A stretch of 64,000 bases of DNA from Ditylenchus dipsaci. Its lineage: Eukaryota > Nematoda > Chromadorea > Rhabditida > Anguinidae. Where the stretch lies: NCBI GenBank assembly GCA_004194705.1, contig SADC01001204.1, positions 1,612,001 to 1,676,000 of the forward strand, read 5' to 3'. A program made the position numbers and the translations under genes. Numbering within the stretch: position 1 is the first letter of the stretch; every line of letters starts with the position of its first letter. The notes beneath the pieces are model-generated. The model saw only the letters and a list, made by a program, of their open reading frames with translations. It was not told where the DNA came from and ran no database searches. Positions 37,043 through 49,000 of the stretch are shown here, piece by piece.

Positions 37043-38531
37043 TTAGTGTAAATATTGAGCGTGCTTTGCTGTAAAAGCGAACCTATGGTGATCAAGATGA
37101 TTTTTCGGGTATGCGGGATAATTTTATATAAACCCTAGTAACGATACGCGGAAGGCGATGGAGTAATAATTTGTTATGCTGCTTTCGTGTTTTATTTTCA
37201 ATACACAAACCTCAGAAGTTATCTACTCCAGAACCCCAAATTTCGGAGGTGGCCACAAACAAGGCTCGTGAAAGCACGCTCACTTAACTATCCGGAAGTA
37301 CAAGACTGTAAAATAAAAGTTCTGCAACCACTTTTTTGTAAATGTCTTTTTCGAGAATGCAAACTTTTTTCCAAAAGGGCTTATATCTTGACATTTTCTT
37401 TTCTAGACCGAGCCAAATTTTATACTGCAAGAAAGCCTTTATCTGCCAAAAACCATTATTTAAAACAAATTTTCATGAAAGACATTAGAAAAGCTAGCAA
37501 AAACATAGAATAATGATCGTACGACAGAAGTACGAGTGAAAATACAAGTATGACAAAAATACGATACGAATACTACTACGACTCGTTTTTAGCTCGTACT
37601 ACGTACGAAATACGAGAGCCAAAAAAATAAGGTACGAGATACGAGTACGAGGGCGAAAAAATTAAGGTACGAAGTACGACTACGAGTAGGACAAAATTCA
37701 AAAATGTCGACCACTGATTCATACAGTCGAAGTCTTCAATAACATACATCTTAAAGTTGAGCTCGATTCCCAGCTGGACTCGACGACTTTTTTGACCCGA
37801 TTTTTGAAGTCTTTTACGTTGAGTAACTGCTCTCTTTTTCAAAAAAGCGAAATCAGTGTCATTGCGATTCCGATTTTTGCATTTGAAAAAACCAGATGCG
37901 ATTATCAATAGTGGGGAATTCGGGAATCAAACTAACAAGAATAGAATTTGTGTAACTTCTCTCATATTGTCGTCTTCATTTGTTTTTATTTGTACTTTAT
38001 GCTCTCTGCAAATTATGATAAACGTTAAATTTTTAAGCCAATTGAAGCCAGGTTTTTTGTTTGAATAGTTCGACATTTGTATTTAAAGTTATTGTTGTGT
38101 TACAAGCTCACCACCCATTACCACCAGTCAGATTCTTTAAGCCTGTTTATTTCCTTACTTGTTCTGTTAAAAGGTCTCTGGCTTTTTTTGTTTGCGATTT
38201 CGCATTAAATTGTTTATTGAGTGTCGCCTATTGCCGCCAAGTTGGTTTTATTCATATCCTAGAATAAAGAGTTAGAATTTGATTTCAAATCTTACAAAAG
38301 AACCTTCAGGAGTGTCCTTTTTCAAAAAAGTTCATTGAGATCTTTTTTCAGATTCGTATAGAGCACCCGAGAAGACTATATTGAAGTGCTCTTCCTTTTT
38401 CTAGATCAGAGCCTTCTGAGGTTCGGCGGAAACCATGATAAGGTATCATGGTTTTTAGCCTGCTTTTGGAATGCTCTTGATTGGTATATTTTTTTGAGAA
38501 AAACTTGAGTGAGGCATTTTTTTGCATGCTA

Positions 38532-38778
38532 CCGTATTTCCTCTAATAAGCGCCCCCGCTCTAATAAGCGCCCCCTTCGACTTTGAGGGTCTGGATCTCA
38601 GTGTAGAAGCAATATTTTGCAAAGTTGTTTGATACGTTTTCTTAACTCCACGAGCTCTACCGATTCCACTTTTTAGATTTTGGTTGAGCACCCAAAGTCA
38701 CGAAATCGAATTTCAAAATTTTCGATTTTTCGGGGTTTGAAAAATAAGCGCGCCGGGGCGCTTATTAGAGTAATACGG
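38532..38778. mobile_element. CCGTATTTCCTCTAATAA MITE, copy 3
   Basis: TA-flanked. The left end is CCGTATTTCCTCTAATAAGC; the right end TTATTAGAGTAATACGG has lost a few bases. The interior (GAGGGTCTGGATCTCAGTG) matches copy 2 inversely. Confidence 0.8.
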
Positions 38779-41066
38779 TATATTTATTGTGTTAGCTACT
38801 TTGAAAAGCCAGTAACATATCTTCAAAATGTGCGAAAGCTGCTGATACGGGAATATGGCGGGAATTCAAATAAAAGTAAAATGTTTTTTAAAGGGTTATT
38901 AAACTTTAGGCTGAGTACGAAAGCCACTTGTATCCAGGCTTAAAGGTTATGAAAGGGCAGGGACACAGTTGTATCCATCCTGAGAGGGTATACCTCTATT
39001 GGAATCTGAAAATAAAAAAACCATAGACTCCTACTCAAAAAATGCGTTAAAGATGGCTTGATAATTACGAAAAAGTGATTTTATCAACTAAAACGCCAGT
39101 ACCTAGTAAGGTAACCTCCAATTGCCTAGAGTTTGCTATAACTATTGAAGAAATACGTAATTTTAGGTTGCTATCCCAAACAAATAGGTAACACCAGGTA
39201 CCTCTACTTATATGCCCTATCTCAGTGCGATCGCTTGACTAATAGTACCTGGACACCTTAATTTCACCTTTTGGATGCCTTAGATACCCAATCCCATCAA
39301 TCCCTTACGAACATAAGTAATAATAGCACGCAAAGTGCAGCGAAATAATAAGACAATAAAATATAGAGAAATTTCAATTTAGAATTTAAAAATATTGGAT
39401 TTCCGAATTGGGGCCCGAATGCGGGATGCCCAAATGTGTCAACGTGCGCCACACACAAAAATATTCTCTCCTCAACTTAATTTATTATTGAAAGTAGTGT
39501 GAAAGTTGAAAGTAGAGTAATACCATTTAAAACTCGTTTTCTGTAATTTTGAACGACACCCTGTTAGCTCAGAATTTTGACCCCTAACTTTTTTCGCCTA
39601 TCTTGTAGAGCAACTCATTCTGAGCAACTTTGAGAAGAACTGTCATAATAAAAAGTCGGTCTCACACGGAAGATTATGCTTTTTAAAAAAGCCGGTGGTG
39701 GAGACCCCGCAAAAATGAGAAATTTTATATTTTCAAACGCCCAACATTTTTTTTAAATATTTTTTTAGATTGCTATATGTCATTCGACGCATAAATCTCA
39801 GGGCTTCCTTTCTGTGATGAAGATTGAAACATTGAGTTGAAATTTTTTTCATAAAAATGGGCTGAATGCTGTGAAAAAAAATTTGGAATTTTTTCGACAT
39901 AAAAAGTCTTCTACACAAATTTTTCACTTTTGCCTCAAACTTTTGGTTTGCATGTTTTGAAAGCCCAATATTTTATGCACTAGATCTGAGAAAAGGGTGA
40001 TTGAGAAAAGGGTGACTCTGAGAAGTTACGCACAATTTAATAAATATACTCCTAAGAAAATTTTTATGTTTTTACTGCTTTTTTTTGCCTAGTTTTCGTC
40101 TAATATGCACTGTGCATACCTGAAATGATATGTTTTTTGAGAGTATATATTCTGACGAGCTGTGAAAATTTTTGCCTAGCCGAATTCCGAAATTATGTAA
40201 AAGCAGAATGACTCACAAGGGAAGCACCCAAACTGATAATTTTAGAAAACATCAAGTTTTTTTTTTTGTGTGTTTCTACTATACTCCCTGAGTTATGTTT
40301 AAATCTGCACTAATGGGTCGATGTCATTTTAAAAGTGGCAGAACGCCCTCATCAAGGTGTCAGAAAACCATGAAAATCATACTTGTTGATGCAAATGAGA
40401 ATTTGACAAATTGAAATGCGCGTGGGACACTTCTCTTTCGTCTCTCACTGTACTCTTTTGAGTCGCTTAAAATAACTCTAAAGAGTAAAGTGAGCGACGA
40501 AATAGAAGTACCGCAGGCATTTGAATTTTCCAAATTTTTATTTGAATCAAAAAGTATGGTCTTTCAACACGTTTGAGCCCTTCTTAACGTGAACTGTCCT
40601 AAATTTACAAAAAGCAAAATTTTCTGTCTGAAAATATAAAAATACAGAACGTCATAAAAAGACGCGAATTTGAAATAACCCGTAAAAAGCCGAAGGAGCA
40701 ACAATTTTTTTGATTTGTGTACTACTTTCTCTCAGAACTTGCTGCCTTGTTTTGGCATCAAAATGATGTGCAGTTTCTGCCTTTCTGTTACAGTTAAATT
40801 CCGAAAAATTAACGGTGATATCAACAATTTCCCGGTCCTTGTAAAAACTAACCAAATGCTTTATTTCAAAAAAATTCGAAAAGTGCTAATTTTTTGCACC
40901 TTGTACGGTCACTAACCCAAGTAACCTTGTGCTTATTTGAAAGCTCATTGAATTCTGCACCAAAAAAGTGTTTCAGCGGCGCGAAATTTTCTTGTATCGA
41001 AAAATAAATCAAAAAACTAAAACAACTCCAAACTGTCCGATTTCCCATTTTAAAAGAGTGTTTTAA

Positions 41067-41807
41067 AGGGGAGGAAACTTTATATACGCATCGCTTAGGG
41101 TTGGAGGTTGAAATCCCCGTGGAAGTTTTTTTATAGTGCCGACGACGATGCGATGTATCGCATCGCAATATCGCATCGCACGCAGCAAATTTTGGCTAAA
41201 AACATCGCATCGCAACATCGCACGCAAAATTTTCAAAACATCGCACATCGCATAGCAAAAGGCGAATCGTCAGCTCTAGTTTTTCAGTAAGTTCACTGAC
41301 TTCTAGGCGCAAAAACCATCCAGCAATCGATTACAATTATTTCCAGCACTGATTTACTGTCAGCAAATGCTATAGTTTTGGGATTTTATGCGAATGACCA
41401 TCAAAAAAAAGGATGGCATGGAATTAGACATCATTAAATTTTTTAAATTTTAGCTCTGACAAAATATTACCTTTTTTCTGTATAATAGCTCAAATGGAAG
41501 ACTAGAATTTTGGCTACATTTTGATATATCAAACGTGTGACTTGTAGAAAAAAGTCAGAAAATATCAATCAAACCAGTCAAAGAATAACTTCAAAATCAG
41601 TCGATTATAGGAAATTCAGCCTATTTTAGCCTATAAATAAGCTCCAATAGGTGTAAAAACCCTGCGCTGAGGATCTTGTTAGATAGCTAGGAGTATGAGA
41701 TCACCTTGACACCAAACTTGTAAATAAAAGAAGGTGAAAAACAAGTTTGCACCCGTGGGAGTTGCACCTGTGAGTTAGGCGATGCGTATATAAAGTTTCC
41801 TCCCCCT
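41067..41807. mobile_element. TTAA-flanked element with AGGGGAGGAAAC ends (741 bp)
   Basis: TTAA|AGGGGAGGAAACTTTATA on the left and TATAAAGTTTCCTCCCCCT|TTAA on the right; the arms share TATACGCATCGC. The left third holds an array of GATGCGAT/ATCGCATC units (41145-41265). No transposase frame was found. Confidence 0.75.
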
Positions 41808-42217
41808 TTAAGTAAAAACTTTTTAATAAAAGGTTTAAAAAAACCATGATACCCCTGCTGTTCTCTGGTATGAAAATCACACCGGTGCGCATTAACGGTA
41901 CGTGAAATAATTTTGTCGGACCGAAATTTCGTCGCGGCCATAATTTCGTCGCATATGATATTCGCGTCATTTTTGTTAAGTTTTGCTCATTGATTCAATT
42001 CAGTGTTGCGAACCACTGGTGGTGAACTGGGTGGCTGTGAATTCATTCACAGTGAATTCATCCTCATAAATTCATCCACAGGTGAACTCATCCACATTGA
42101 ATCTACATTAACCCACCTGATAGTAGCCAAACGTAAAGGCCCGAGTGCACCGTTCGCCCCCCCCTCCGTCAAAGAGTATTTTTCTCGGAGCCTACCTTTT
42201 TCGGGTTACGCGACATC

Positions 42218-43400
42218 AGCGCACCACGACATTTGCGCACCGACACTTGCGCACCGACACTTGCGCACCGACACTTGCGCACCGACATTTGCGCACCGAA
42301 AAATCTATTTTCTGCTAAAAATGTATATGACCCTCGTGAATTATTCCCTGTAGTCCTGAATCATCCTTAATAGTCCTGATCCACCCTTAGTGAACTGATT
42401 GATCTTCAATAACCCTAAAGCATCCTCAAAAGTCCAGGAATATCTTCGAATTTTTAAACCTAAGAAAAGTAACCATATAGATGGTTCGATACAATCCATG
42501 TCGCTAAGGTACCCACCCAGGTGTTTTAGGTATTATTTAGAAGTGTATTCCTAACGCTAATTTCTAATGACTTGTGTTCAGAAGCTCCTTGACCTAAACC
42601 CAAAATATTTTGGTTTTAAGGGTTTATCCCTTCAGTTAAACACTTGTCCTAATGCATGGATTCATGTAGGTGAAATCATTCTTTTAGTTTTCACCAAATA
42701 GGTTTAGATCATGAACCTGGGTAAGTATCCTGCTACTAACCAGTTTTAAAGGGGCATGCCCGTGCGTTAAGGCGCGAACCAGCAGTTTTTTTCCAATTTT
42801 TTCGAATCGTCCCATTTTTCACTCGTTCTGCGTCAAATCTGATATAGATGACCTTATACTGCTTTTAAAAACTAGACAGAAAACTTAAAAAATCTAGACG
42901 AGAACGAATGTAAAAATTTATCGAGAAAGAAAAGAACTGCTGGTTCGCGCCTTTCCCCCCGGGCACGATCATGCCCCTTTAAGTCCAGGTTTGTTGATTA
43001 TAATGAACTAGCTAAATCGCAGTTGGCCTACTCATGTCATCGCGAGGATATCACTACTTAAGTATCTAGGTAAAACTATTTGAATAGGACCACTGAGGAT
43101 GGGTCTGAACTATTGAAAGCGGGTTAATCAGCACCATTAAGGATGATTCAGGACTACAGGGAATAATTCACGAGGTCATATACATTTCTAGCATAAAATA
43201 GATTTTTTCGTGCGCAAGTGTCGTGCGCGAATGTCGGTACGCAAGTGTCGTGCGCAAATGTCGGTGCGCAAGTGTCGGTGCGCAAGTGTCGGTGCGCAAA
43301 TGTCGTGTGCGCAAGTGTCGGTGCGCAAATGTCGTGGTGCGCAAATGTCTTGTGCGCAAGTGTCGGTGCGAAAATGTCGTGGTGCGCAAATGTTCCGTAA
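42218..43400. mobile_element. Foldback element with 14-bp tandem-repeat arms
   Basis: The left arm holds about five copies of the 14-mer GCGCACCGACACTT (42228-42300) and the right arm about a dozen inverse copies of GTGCGCAAGTGTCG (43210-43395). Inside the arrays the inverted arms continue with unique sequence (for example AATTATTCCCTGTAGTCCTG at 42340 and its inverse near 43150). The centre holds unrelated sequence, including an inserted TTAA MITE. Open frames over the arrays are artefacts of the repeat period. Confidence 0.8.
42750..42978. mobile_element. PiggyBac-like MITE with AGGGGCATGCCCGTG end, copy 1
   Basis: TTAA on both sides (42746-42749 and 42979-42982). Ends are AGGGGCATGCCCGTGC and the near-inverse GATCATGCCCCT. 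GCGCGAACCAGCAG pairs with CTGCTGGTTCGCGC. Nearly identical to 56937-57158. Confidence 0.85.
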
Positions 43401-43458
43401 TCCAATTTTTTTTTCTAGAGGTGGGCATCTTCAGGTTAGTGACTTGGTGGTTATCTTA

Positions 43459-44252
43459 CAGTGCGTTTCATAATGATACGACACCCCCCCCCATTTTCTT
43501 GAAAAAACATTATTTTTTGTTTAGTTAGTTTATGGTTTGTATCTATCATGTAGAAAACCGCGAAAAATCGCATTTCACCTAATAAATGGTGTTTTTTTTC
43601 AAACAGGAAAAATATGTTGCCGAAAAGGCGAAAAATCAGCGTTGAAAGAAGTGAAAATGTCCCAAAATAAGGCAAATATAGAGTTTTTTACTTTTACTGA
43701 TTTCAACCGTCCGTTTCTCAGCCCTGTGCAATCCTTTAAAAAAGGCTGACCTGTCATTTTGTATAGAAACTATTTAGCTTTCGAAAAGTGCATCAACTGG
43801 TATATTTTGATATTGAAACTTTTAAGAAAAGTCAGTATTTATGTGACCAAACAACCATTTTCTTAAATTTACTTTGATTTTGACTATAAATCGACACTTT
43901 TTTTGCTGATGGTCATAACTTTTTTTAGTAATAATCAAAAAGAATAATTTGACCTACCAAATTGTAGCTGAGATTCAGAGCTTACATTGTAAATCTGTTT
44001 GATGCGAATGGTTATGCTATAGGACCAATAAACGTGTTTTCACGAAAATGTCGTATCATTATGAAACGCTGATTTTTTGCCTTTTCGGCAACATATTTTT
44101 CCTTTTTAAAAAAAAACACCATTTATTAGGTGAAATGCGATTTTTCGTGGTTTTCTACATTATAGATACAAAACATAAACTAACTAAACAAAAAAATAAT
44201 GTTCTTTTCAAGAAAATGGGGGGGGGTGTGTCGTATTATTATGAACGCACTG
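43459..44252. mobile_element. Mariner-like element with CAGTGCGTTTCATAATGA ends (794 bp)
   Basis: TA|CAGTGCGTTTCATAATGA on the left and ATTATGAACGCACTG|TA on the right. The arms are inverted for about 170 bp, including ATGTTGCCGAAAAGGCGAAA. The 230 bp around 43740-44040 is unique and has no transposase frame. Confidence 0.85.
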
Positions 44253-44975
44253 TATCCACCCTGTGCCCTTCTGATTCTCTAAAAACTACTTCGAAAAAAA
44301 CATCTGACCGTAGTTTGAAGCCTAAGCATATTTGAGATCGGTGCCCGAATGAGGACACGGTCATTTCCATGAAAAGTCATTTCCCGAAAAGTATCATTTC
44401 CCGAAAAATCATTTCCCGGAAAAGCACGTTTCCCCGAAAAGCATCGTTCCTCCGAAAATGTTTGAATAATGTATAATAGGGGTGTTAGGTTCGTGTCATT
44501 GCATTCGTCGACCTTGGCGCATTCCCAGTAAGTTTTGATCTTATACGATTCTTCCTTCCAGTAAATGTAGCCTTCATGGATAAGTACTTTCTCGTTCCTA
44601 TATATTTCGACTGAAGAAAGACCTGAACAAAGGTATCAGCATTCAAAGAAATATCATATTAGTTACCTCCTGGATAACAGCTGTTGGCACCGCAGATTGT
44701 TTGCCTGCAACAACGCTTCCTCTGCTGTTCTTTATCACTCTCATTGCTTTAAATACCATAGCCATCATCTGGAACCGCGTACAGACATGTGGAAACGCTG
44801 AGGATATACAATCCCATGTGTATTTCACTGGCATATAACTCCGCATTAATGCACTTTGACTTGTATTGTTTTACTTTTTTTTATAAGGCCTTAGGCTTAG
44901 GCAAGGGTAGGCCAGCGTATGTTAGGGGTTACTACTCATTTGGGCTCCCTCATTTGGCCTCCGTAGGTAAACATC
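44253..44975. other. Unassigned sequence with TTTCCCGAAAA units
   Basis: About 44365-44465 carries seven or so degenerate copies of CATTTCCCGAAAAG. A minus-strand open frame at 44643-44846 has no recognisable family. Nothing else can be named. Confidence 0.35.
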
Positions 44976-45686
44976 TAGGGTTGTTGGTTCGGGTACCCGT
45001 TTTCGGGTAATTGGAACCGAAACCCGGTTTTTTTCGGGTTTCGGGTATCGGTTCGGTTCGGGTACCCGAAAGTTTCGGGTTTCGGGTATCGGTTCGGTTC
45101 GGGTACCCGAAAGTTTCGGGTTTCGGGTATCGGTTCGGGTATCCGAAAGTCGGAGACACGATTTCAAACAGTGGGATCAAAGATTTACAACAATTTGTTT
45201 GCTTGTGTCAACCTGGGCCCGTATTAATAATCGATTTACCCTTACCTTTACCCTTACCTCTACCCGTATTAATAAAGAATTTTTTACCCTACCGCTACCT
45301 CTACCTTTACCCTTACCTCTACCCTTACCCTTACCCGTATTAATAAAAAAAAATTACCCTCACTTTACCTGTACCTTTTACCTTTACCCTTACCTCCACC
45401 CGTATTAATAAAGCAAGAGGTAAAGGTAGAGGTAGAAGTAAGGGTAAAAAACAACAAGGGGAACAAGGCATATTTTTACCATGGGTGGTAGCATGGTAAA
45501 AATTTTTACCTTCATCTCGGTTTTCAAAATATTGTCCCGTAAAGCATTTCTAGAGCAATTTTAGTTCGCTGAACACAGGGCTACATTATGGTGTTAAAAC
45601 ATTTTGAAAAAGGTGAACATTTTCAATCTAATTACGCAAAAGAAACATTTGCGCCAAAAAAAGTATTGTCCTTCCAGATATCGTTT

Positions 45687-47420
45687 GGCTAAAATTGATT
45701 TACGCCTCAAAATACTTATTTACCCCCTCAAATTTATTATTTACGCCCTCAAATCAGAAAGTTGATCAAAATACTGATTTACGCCCTCAAATTGCTCATT
45801 TACGCCCTCAAATTTATTATTTACGCCCTCAAATCGATCAAAATGCTTATTTTAGCCATCAAATCATTTATTTACAGCCTCAAATTTCTCAGATTTACCA
45901 TTAAATTGAGATGCTTAAGAAGCGAGGGCCCGCTACCGAGTGGAAACCATTATACTCTGCAAGAACAAGGAGGAGATCGATGGCTGGCTTGCTGAACACG
46001 GGAAGGATTATTGCTACGACTACGCTGAAGAAGGAATCAAGGCAACTAACGACCTATAATTGTGAAGAAGAAGCGAAAAAGGAAGTTCGACTGCAAGGTC
46101 GTATGCGCCTCCGCTACTCAAAAGATCTTACCAGTTCGCTACAAGGAGATAAAAAGTAAGTACCTCCACTTCGCGGTCTTGTTTAGAAGATGAAGACAGG
46201 CCATACGCAGTCGCTTTTCTCTATAAGAATATCGCAGTGCGTGGCGAAAACAAAGTCGAACGTCCGTCAGTGAAGTTTATTCTCGTGATATCAACTCTGA
46301 GGCCCGTGCGCCGCCAATTCTTTTCAATGGTTTTGCAAGCAGATGGGACCTACAAGTGATGACGCTGAACTACCCTCTTCTGGCAAGTTATCGTGTTAAA
46401 GCAGAATTATCTCATGCCAAACTTCAGGTTGCCGGCTTCTATGACGCAGAGAAGATTTTCTTTCCCACTTTCACTGCTATCTCATCGCATGAGGACACTT
46501 GGGCATGCAGCAAATATTTTGGCGCCATAGCAAGTGCACGTCAAGCTCACCCCTACACTCCAAGCACTCAAGGATGATGTGGCTGTCTTATCTTGGGCTA
46601 CCAATATTTACGAATTCGCGGTAGGTAAGCTCTAACGTTTATCAATCTTGAAAATCTTAGACACACTTCTTCAGCAACAAGAACTCTTCTCGACACTGGG
46701 CTGCAATGTGGGTGGAATCGAACGTCTTTGGACTGCGTGCTTGAAGTTCTCCCAATCCTGGCTTCTTCGAAAAGACTACCGTGGGTGGAATTACAGACAT
46801 GCTACGGATTTAGAATGCCGTCCAGCACTACAAACAACGCCGAACTCTATGAAGAAAAAAGAAAGTTGGGCGTGCTTTAGACTTCTTGTCAAGTCATTAA
46901 ATTGTTGGATAGTTGTTATTGTTGAATACGGCAAATAAAATTGTTAAACCATTACATTTTTCCTTTGTTTTTTTGCTGGCAAAGCATTCACCTAATGGCG
47001 ACTCTAAAAAGTAAGCAACCTTGAGAAGTCAACAAAATAGGCAGATGTTAGGCTATATAAACCTAGGTACGTATAATTAGCTGTTTATTTTTATTTTGAC
47101 GATCATAAGTGTTAAAACGCACAGATTGTTGTGGTAGTTGCTGACAGCAAAGTCGGTGAACTCACTAAAAATGTGAAAAAAAAATGAGGTGTATACCCAG
47201 AGGAATTAGAACCTATGACCTAGCCGATATGATCCATCCCCTTTAAGGCAACTAGAGACTTCTCTGTTTTTTAATTTACATCTAGTTCATAAGTTTAAAG
47301 AAATAATGAGCAGTTTGATGGCTAAAATAAGCATTTTGATCGATTTGAGGGCGTAAATAATAAATTTGAGGGCGTAAATCAGTATTTTGAGGGCGTAAAC
47401 TACTTATAGCCATATCGTTT
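45687..47420. mobile_element. Inner element with TTTACGCCCTCAAAT arrays around a transposase remnant
   Basis: The left array (45687-45905) repeats TTTACGCCCTCAAAT with spacers such as AAATGCTTATTTTAGCCATC. The right array (about 47308-47402) carries the inverse, including GATGGCTAAAATAAGCATTT. The pair brackets the coding-like region 45910-46940. Exact ends and target duplication could not be fixed. Confidence 0.65.
45905..46945 (+). pseudogene. MULE/SWIM-type transposase remnant
   Basis: Translation across shifted frames gives fragments in the order expected for a Mutator-like transposase: a basic N-terminal stretch (YRVETIILCKNKEEIDGW, then KRKRKFDCKVVC), ADGTYK followed by LNYPLLASYRV, AGFYDAEKIFFPTFTAISSH with EDTWACSKYFGAI, and a downstream TTNNAELYEEKRKLGVL. 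The pattern DGTYK..YPLL..AGF.D....FFPTFTAISSHED resembles the family's DDE core. Several frame changes mean it is not translatable as one product. I judge the family from motif order only. Confidence 0.5.
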
Positions 47421-47627
47421 GTAAGAATGTTGAAAAGTGAGGTAACCGACTTCATAGTTGACCGCGTGTATGCAGCAAGCCTTTTTCTGTAAATTCGATT
47501 TTTTCGGATATCGGTTCGGGTACCCGAAAGTTTCGGGTATCGGTTCGGTTCGGGTACCCGAAAATTTCGGTTCCGGTTCGGTTCCTCGGTTCGGATACCC
47601 GAAAATTTCGGGTACCCGACAACCCTA

Positions 47628-49000
47628 TAAATATCAAATTTTTGGTCGTCCACTTGGATAAATTTTTTTACGTTTTTGAGTTCCAAAGTTTTTTTTCTGC
47701 ACAAGCATTCTAGAGATGTTTTGACCGTAGTAAAACCTCGTTTTGAAGGTATTTTTTACAGTTCTCGTAAATCTTGCAAAACGTAAATTTACTGCAGTCG
47801 AGTCTCGATAATCCGGCACCCCCTAAAGTTCGTTCCCGCCTTGGGTCCGACCAGTGTTTTCATAAACGAACACGAAATCAATGCGAAATGAAATCAAAGC
47901 GAAATTTCGAAATGAAATGAAAACGAAAACGAAATGGGGTCTCAAAACGAAATGAAAACGAAATTTCGTTTTCGTTTTCATTTCGTTTGAAATCGATTCG
48001 TTTTCGTTTTCATTTCATTTTGAAACGATTTCGTTTTCGTTTTCATTTCGCATTGGATTTCGTTTTCGTTTTCATTTCGTTTTCGAATGAAGATGAAGTG
48101 AAATCCGAAATGAAGATTCCAAAACACTTGGGACACCCTGTAGATACTTAAACTGTGGATTAACTGTAGCATAAGCCAAATAAATTAATTGTAAACTTAT
48201 TTTGCTGAAGATAAGAATTTCGGATCAGTTGGATCGATTAGAGGTATAATTAGATAGTCCAATCCAGAGGAAGTACGTTGGATCGGAAGCCTCAGTTGGG
48301 TCGTTAGGCGTGGCTTCTTTTTTCTGCACCTTTTCTGTTTAACTTTTTACAACTATTTTGATTCGGCTAGTTGAACCCTACAAAAAGTTGAACCCTACAA
48401 AAAGAGGGTGTGTTGTGAAAGTAAACAGATGATTGGAGGTATTTTCTTACACCATCACCTTTTGAGTGTCTCTCCCTCAAAAATACCAATTGGTGACTTC
48501 CCATCTCCTCCACCTCCTTCAATGTGTGTCCTTTTTTGAAAGGAGGTGTTGCTGATTTTTTGTCGGTGCCGCCATGTAGTCTGTTTTTAGGGGTGGGTGT
48601 CACAATGCAATGGTTTTCGTTGTCCTGTATCATTTACGACTCATCTTCCGCTCTGCTTTTTAGCTGCTGTCCCCTCATCTTTGACTTTGATGGGATGTTT
48701 TTGCATCCTGCTTTAATAAATAAGGCGGAAGTTAGCAAAAAGCGGTGAGTTAAAGGACAGCTTTGTTTTCCTTTTTTAATAGCAATCTTTTAGAACTATT
48801 CGGGATAAGCAAGCTACTTCTTATAGGTTTCGCTTATTTAAATTTCTCAATTAGTTAAACTCTGCAAGTGGTAAACTGTAAGAATTGTTTAGTATTGCTA
48901 ACTGCAGAATCAAATTAAATTGATATAGTTGAATTGTTGATAAAATGGTATTTTCACGACAAGATAACAAAATATTTTCTCTCCACGACTTTGATTTACG
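47628..49000. other. Repeat-rich sequence with an AAACGAAATG array
   Basis: 47796-47852 is the end of a pogo-like element (CAGTCGAGTCTCGATAATCC). It joins a large array of AAACGAAATGAAAACG units and their inverse (about 47865-48105), flanked by GTGTTTTCATAAACG and CCAAAACACTTGG, which suggests a small inverted element. 48130-49000 has no recognisable gene. Confidence 0.45.

Larger units (their letters stand above)
36433..41062. other. Downstream of DIP2: repeats, no gene seen
   Basis: TACGAG/CGTACT-unit arrays at about 36640-36770 and 37505-37700 bracket a piggyBac-like MITE and unique sequence, so they may be the two ends of one element. A degraded pogo-like piece starts at 37722. A MITE lies at 38532-38778. 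A palindrome at about 40414-40545 (GCGTGGGACACTTCT arms) has a relative at 50405-50530. The remainder (38800-40400) shows nothing I can name. Confidence 0.45.
44976..47627. mobile_element. hAT-like outer element with CGGGTACCCGAAA arrays (2,652 bp)
   Basis: Ends are TAGGGTTGTTGGTTCGGG and CCCGACAACCCTA. The flanking octamers TAAACATC (44968-44975) and TAAATATC (47628-47635) match at 7 of 8 positions. Subterminal arrays of GGTTCGGGTACCCGAAA lie at 44986-45160 and 47510-47620. The interior contains an array of CCCTTACC-type units (45230-45440), an inner inverted-array pair, and a MULE-like transposase remnant. Confidence 0.75.

Noticed and set aside
42228..43395. 14-bp repeats as a possible CRISPR array
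   Set aside because: The units abut with no unique spacers, the two arrays are inverted copies, and the context is animal genes with introns.
42003..43530. Open frames across the foldback arms, repetitive His/Arg/Thr/Cys-rich proteins
   Set aside because: They exist in several frames at once because the repeat period lacks stops. They are artefacts.
45205..45440. CCCTTACC-rich array that looks telomere-like
   Set aside because: The unit is CCCTTA/CCCTTACC(T), not the animal telomere CCCTAA. It is irregular, mixed with CCCGTATTAATAAA spacers, and lies inside a transposon.
47150..47255. Possible third tRNA-like sequence (GGTTCTAATTCC on the minus strand)
   Set aside because: Only a B-box-like motif is present. 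No A box or stems at proper spacing.
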